Assembly: GCA_030159075.1 (NCBI GenBank)
Contig: BROG01000292.1
Span: forward strand, 248,001-312,000
DNA length: 64,000 nucleotides
Direction of reading: 5' to 3'
Source of the DNA: Atrina japonica
Taxonomy: Eukaryota > Mollusca > Bivalvia > Pterioida > Pinnidae
Both the position numbers and the translations under genes were made by a program. Below are positions 59,391-64,000 of this stretch, piece after piece. How positions within the stretch are numbered: the stretch's first letter is position 1; each line of letters begins with the position of its first letter. The notes below the pieces were generated by a model, which saw only the letters and a program-made list of their open reading frames with translations, did not search any database and was not told the origin of the DNA.

Positions 59391-59924
59391 AAAGTGTGTT
59401 TTTTTATTTTTAAGGTTTTCCTTTCTCTAACCTATTTTTTCGCAATTCTTCTTGTTATGACGTACATTTTCTTGTGTTGTTGAGTCATTTCGTCATTGTA
59501 TATTAATTTTACTTGGTTGCTATCACAATTAAAAAAATATAGAATAATTATATGTTGCAAAACATAAGCAATATTTACAATACATTTTATGCACTTCTTT
59601 CTGTGCAGACGTTTGACCTAATTGGATAATTTTTATCAGCTCTTCGTAAAGAAGAATATAAAATATCATCCCCAGTTATCAGTAAATACTGTACAGGAGT
59701 TTCATTCATATTACATTTATGATACTCGTTATAAATTTTCCAATTTTGCTCGCAGAGGCTCGAAAAGTTGAAAACTCAAAAGTCGTATCACAAGTGTCAT
59801 ATAAATGGATATAAGTGGCATATACTATATGTCAATGACCTTGTCCTACTTCTGCTGCCTTACAATACACCCGTGATCTCTGGCGACCAATTCGTCATTT
59901 CATTTGCCGGTAAGGCTGTATATA
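59391..59924. other. Intergenic, nothing recognised
   Basis: No coding or repeat signal that I can name. Confidence 0.4.
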
Positions 59925-60235
59925 AAAATTTCAGATACCAAAGTATAAATCTTTAGAATGTCCAGGATATAGATATAAATCTGGTAAAACGTGGACAAAC
60001 ACGGACCTCTTGAAACTAACAGGTGGGATAAGGTGCCATGGAGGAGTAAGCATCCCCCTGTCGACCGGTCACACCCGCCGTGAGCCAACAGTCAAATCCA
60101 AATGAAATACGTGATGAACGAATCCTCGTCATAATTGGTACGGACGTCTCAACAACCGCCAACGAAAAGGCAACTCAACAATTCACTTAGTGAAACAGAG
60201 TAAACGCAAACAAGACTATCATACCGATCTATCGA
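59925..60235 (-). mobile_element. Inverted Naiad tail and RT end
   Basis: Complete tail (AGATACCAAAGTATAAAT to ATCCTCGTCATAATTGGTAC), then the RT end (CAACCGCCAACGAAAAGG, TTCACTTAGTGAAAC) and a truncated CDYSV region. Confidence 0.8.
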
Positions 60236-60722
60236 GATATCTGACACTTTGAAATGGAATTTGTTCTAAAAATAGAGTGACGGGTGGCGATATTGAATTT
60301 GGCGTTACGAAGAGAATTTTATATAGTGAAAACGTTCCTGGAAAATGTGGCGTTATTGCAAAAATGGTGATAAATCGACTGGGGATAATTCGAGAATTGA
60401 CTGTATATTTTCGTTGATAAATTAACCAAATTAAATAAAGTATTCTTGTGAATAGATAGTTTGGAAAAATATTTTGGACAGAAATATTTATCTTATGTCT
60501 TCATTTATATGAACAGCTAATCTTGGTAAGAGTAATTACTTCCCTGTCACTAATACTATTTGCTTAGAGAAGAAAACTTATAACATTGACCTACACCGTC
60601 AAAGGGGAATAACTCACACAAATACCGCTTACTAAAACCTATATATTTACATGCCTTTTATACCTACAATCCAGGGTCCCTGCAAGTTTGAAACATCCAC
60701 AACACACACACACACACACACA

Positions 60723-60811
<89 letters not shown>

Positions 60812-61034
60812 CAATTGTATCAACCTAAATGGAGATATAATTATCATATGGTATTGTATTATGCTGATTTAACCTGGGGACATCGCCAGCAGTTTCTATC
60901 TTTCCGAATGCGAAAAGCTAGAGGGCTACAGAATGAAACTGCATGTGCGATGTGATATAGTGCATGTATGTCATGTAAAAAATGTATTGAAATTTTGATT
61001 GTTTCAACATTATCTAGATAATTTTTAGACGCAG
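60236..61034. other. Intergenic with (CA)n(TA)n microsatellite
   Basis: The compound microsatellite lies at about 60702-60809. The rest is unremarkable. Confidence 0.7.
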
Positions 61035-61600
61035 ATTTTTACTGGATATTCTATTGATTTACACTTTGCAATCTGAGATTTTTTATATTTCATCTTAATA
61101 TGAATCATGAATCAATTCTACTTACTTTTGAGAAAAGACTCTGCTATTTGTCCTTTGAATATACTGGGATGTATAACTGCGATTCAAATGAAATTGATTG
61201 TTCTGGATTTTTTCTGTTTACCTTGTTAGACCCGTGAAAGCCAAAACATTTCTCAGGCTTTATGTCTGTCATATCTGGATCGTAGTAAGGCTTCCCTTAT
61301 ATGGAATATCATATAACCATATCTCACTAACCAAAGCTTTAAGATTTTTGATGGAATTTCATAAACAACTGTGGACTCATGACAAGGGATTCTTACTCCT
61401 CGATTGCACCTTCTGGATTTTTAGATGTCCGTGTTTGTCCAATGTGGCACCTGATTCCACCTCTAGATTACCAGAAGTCCGTGTTTGTCCAATGTGCACC
61501 TGATTCCACCTCTAGATTACCAGAAGTCCGTGTTTGTCCAATGTGCACCTGATTCCACCTCTAGATTACCAGAAGTCCGTGTTTGTCCAATAACGCACTT
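61035..61600 (+). mobile_element. Naiad tail pieces with a short 48-49-bp array
   Basis: 61035-61095 is the extreme 3' end of the tail. 61330-61440 is a diverged tail segment. From about 61430 to 61590 there are three to four units of GTCCGTGTTTGTCCAATGTG plus CACCTGATTCCACCTCTAGA and TTACCAGAA. They carry the same TCTAGATTACC variant as the array at 31687-32556, on the opposite strand. Confidence 0.8.
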
Positions 61601-63025
61601 GATTCCAAATAACAAATGCATGTGTAAAATTGCAACAGTCTTGCCAAATGTAACCCGTAATATCAGTTATTTTTGACCGCCATACTTTGAGCATTGCAAA
61701 TTAACTTTCGGTAAATTTTTACGAAAATTACCTAGTGACGAATAAACACGTGCTATTTGCAGTAAATATACATTTTATTCTTATTACCCTTTCCGTTTAT
61801 TTTCGTACATCAACATTTCATACCTAAACATGTTTGTCATTTTCGTTGTTTCAAAACATTCGTTTCTGAAATTGTCAACGTGGCGGGTATATCGAGTGAT
61901 CTCGACACATTTTTAACTCGTTCCATCGCATTCTTGACACATAATCATGAACTGCCAAACTCCACCGGACATGGCGGCACGATTGTAAAACATGAGGTAC
62001 GCATACTTTTCACAGTTATATTGTTTTGATTTTGTCAACGTCAGCAATCAGGGCAACATTAAAGATCAGAAAAAATCTTTAAGTGACCTTATATGTTTAT
62101 TTATATATTCACCCGATTTTCTTCAGGTATTTAAAATAACGTTTAACAGCATATGTTTTACATAATACATACACTTTCCAATAAAAATGACGTCCTGTAT
62201 TTAAAAAAATAAACATAACACATAAAATTCGGCCGACTTTAACATAGTCCGAGAGCGTAAAGGACCGAGATACTCCGACCGAATTACGAAGTACATTTGA
62301 TAAGGCGAAAGAGTTTATCTGAAAGGTCATTGCATATGGAAATACAGCTGGATTTTTTAAGGTACAGGAAAACTTAAATTCTAATAAAACATCGAAACGA
62401 AGATCTTCAACGTTTCACATTGTGATGTATTTGACCCATCATCACTTTCTAGTTTGATCAATATATAGATGTAATAGCATGATTTTTACCAGTAAAAAGT
62501 CATGTTTTGCTAAATGCATGTTGAAACAGATAATTGTTACCATGGAAACCATCAAAATTTCATTTTCATGAAAATAAAAAAGAAAGGCATTATGGTCAAG
62601 ATACAAAGCGTGTCTTATACATGACCGAATTCAAAAAGGAGTACTCAAATGTGTTCGTTGCAGACACAGCCAAAAAACTGAATTTACGACTTTGATCTTC
62701 TGTTGTTTTAATATGATTGGCTCTAAAACTGATCAGGAACAAGCAATAATGGCTTTTCCTAACCCTGACTTGATAAATTAACAGCTATAATTATCTATGA
62801 GATCAAGTAGTCTCCCTTTGCGTCTGTTTTTAATTGTTTCTGTAAAGATATTGTTTTAAATAAAACTATCAATAAATATATCTACACAATGATTGTAATG
62901 TAATGTATTTCAGATACACGAGATGTCATTAGCACTTACAAAGTCACACTTAGTTTTTCAATAAAGCATCAAAATAATATTAACGTAAGCATGTGCTTTC
63001 CAATAATTTGCCTTTGTTCTACATT
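61601..63025. other. Intergenic, possible untranslated exon at best
   Basis: A relatively CpG-rich patch (61870-62000) precedes a donor-like AACATGAGGTACGC near 61990. This is too weak to call a promoter or exon. Nothing else was seen. Confidence 0.3.
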
Positions 63026-63335
63026 AAAGGGACATTCGCTGTGGGTTTTTTAAATTCACTTTTCACTACTAATATTGATATACAATTACAAATAAGAGAT
63101 GTACACAGACATAAAAATTCTTATATTCCTATATATTTTGTGAAAATTGCTTGAGAAACCCAGGTTTGACACTTTTTCAATTGCAAGTGATTAACTCAAC
63201 CATACTATTTGTATATGAATACCACACTGGCCCTGACCTTATTTTCACAAAATATACAATAACACTGTTTAGCTCTTATTTGTTAATAAAAGTAATAAAT
63301 GTCGAAATAATGCTTTTGATTTTGGTAAACACAGC
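63026..63335 (-). mobile_element. Family B MITE, reverse
   Basis: Carries the reverse of the family body (TTTGTGAAAATTGCTTGAGA, CTTTTTCAATTGCAAGTGAT, GGCCCTGACCTTATTTTCAC) with degenerate terminal repeats (AAAGGGACATTCGCTGTG and CACAGCTAATGC). Confidence 0.65.
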
Positions 63336-63904
63336 TAATGCTAAAAATCAGAATAATAATAAAAGAATAATTATACTCTCAATATTTATATCATATTTTG
63401 ATTTTGTTTAAATGACTCTATTACTTGAATAATTAATTTTAATTTCTTACTCGCAAAAACATTCTTTAAAATCGGTGCCACGTAAGACATCACTGGAATT
63501 GAGTATACGTTGACTTGATATTTTCATTGCGATTTTATCTTCATTTCTTCCTGGTGTTATATGGTTTTAGAACTGCTTGTTAATGGTGTTGATTATATTG
63601 ACATGAATTTTGTTGGCTTTCTGTGATTTTTTACGTCTTGCAATGTTATGTATATTTAAATATAGCTGGTACACAAATTGTGTGGTGTATCTGTGGTCTT
63701 GATTTTTACTGTGTGATGTAAATTTCTGTGGCGTTTATGGTTTAAAGCATATATTTTGGCAGACACATAATTCCAAGTTAAGTGCACACTGGTTATTTAG
63801 GTAAGATAACTTTAAAAGTTGCTTAGCCGAATAACTTTTGGATAAAACCCCTATATCTGTATATAAGTAATAGGACCTAATGTTAGTATATAAAAATCTA
63901 AAAA
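63336..63904. other. Intergenic, nothing recognised
   Basis: No coding or repeat signal that I can name. Confidence 0.4.
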
Positions 63905-64000
63905 ATCAATGTATAAATATTTAGGATGTCCAGTATACAGATACAAATCTGGTAAAAATTGAAAAAACGCGGGACTCTGGAAATCAAGAGGTGGGATCAG
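63905..64000 (-). mobile_element. Inverted Naiad tail, cut by the window edge
   Basis: Matches the 3' end of the tail (AATGTATAAATATTTAGGAT to GAGGTGGGATCAG) and continues beyond 64000. Confidence 0.75.

Noticed and set aside
61870..62000. CpG-richer patch considered as a promoter with first exon
   Set aside because: Only a weak donor-like AGGTACGC and a very short frame. No downstream exon could be identified.

Overview
The window reads as AT-rich nuclear DNA of an invertebrate, most likely a bivalve mollusc. The grounds are a V-domain SINE of the kind widespread in molluscs, tRNA-headed SINEs, long microsatellites, and dense Penelope-like retroelements of the Naiad clade (N-terminal GIY-YIG endonuclease, CxC motif, then reverse transcriptase). 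Nothing looks prokaryotic: there are no operons, and the long reading frames are mobile-element proteins or tandem-repeat artefacts. The genus cannot be fixed from the sequence alone.

Layout. 0.7-6 kb: two head-to-tail Naiad copies, one with a long open RT frame (1932-4328), followed by debris. 6.6-7.7 kb: Naiad tail and a piece of a second Penelope architecture with a C-terminal endonuclease. 9-11.1 kb: SINE, MITE and minisatellites. 11.3-12.65 kb: broken remains of a viral or Polinton-type unit (packaging ATPase plus two small basic proteins). 12.65-16.6 kb: a large head-to-head inverted Naiad pair with a duplicated inversion junction. 17-22 kb: minisatellites (72-bp, 54-bp and about 27-31-bp units) and two SINEs. 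22.4-26.7 kb: a second, diverged Naiad family, a hammerhead-bearing repeat and a fold-back MITE. 27-38.5 kb: mostly empty intergenic DNA with Naiad fragments and an 18-copy satellite made from the Naiad 3' tail. 38.5-53.3 kb: the one host gene I can support, eight small coding exons on the + strand with consistent splice phase. They encode a predicted 235-residue cysteine-rich single-pass membrane protein, and the introns are full of mobile elements. 53.4-64 kb: more Naiad tails, MITEs and unremarkable AT-rich DNA.

How the parts relate. The Naiads supply the reverse transcriptase. A repeat family called here 'family A' carries a type I hammerhead ribozyme core. It occurs as a tandem dimer and as outward-facing inverted pairs, and twice abuts the 5' end of a Naiad. 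This is the arrangement expected of a ribozyme-bearing non-autonomous retroelement (retrozyme) mobilised by Penelope-like elements. The Naiad 3' tail has also been amplified into two satellite arrays. The most novel candidates are the hidden receptor-like gene, the hammerhead family, and the conserved open frame beyond the Naiad UGA stop.
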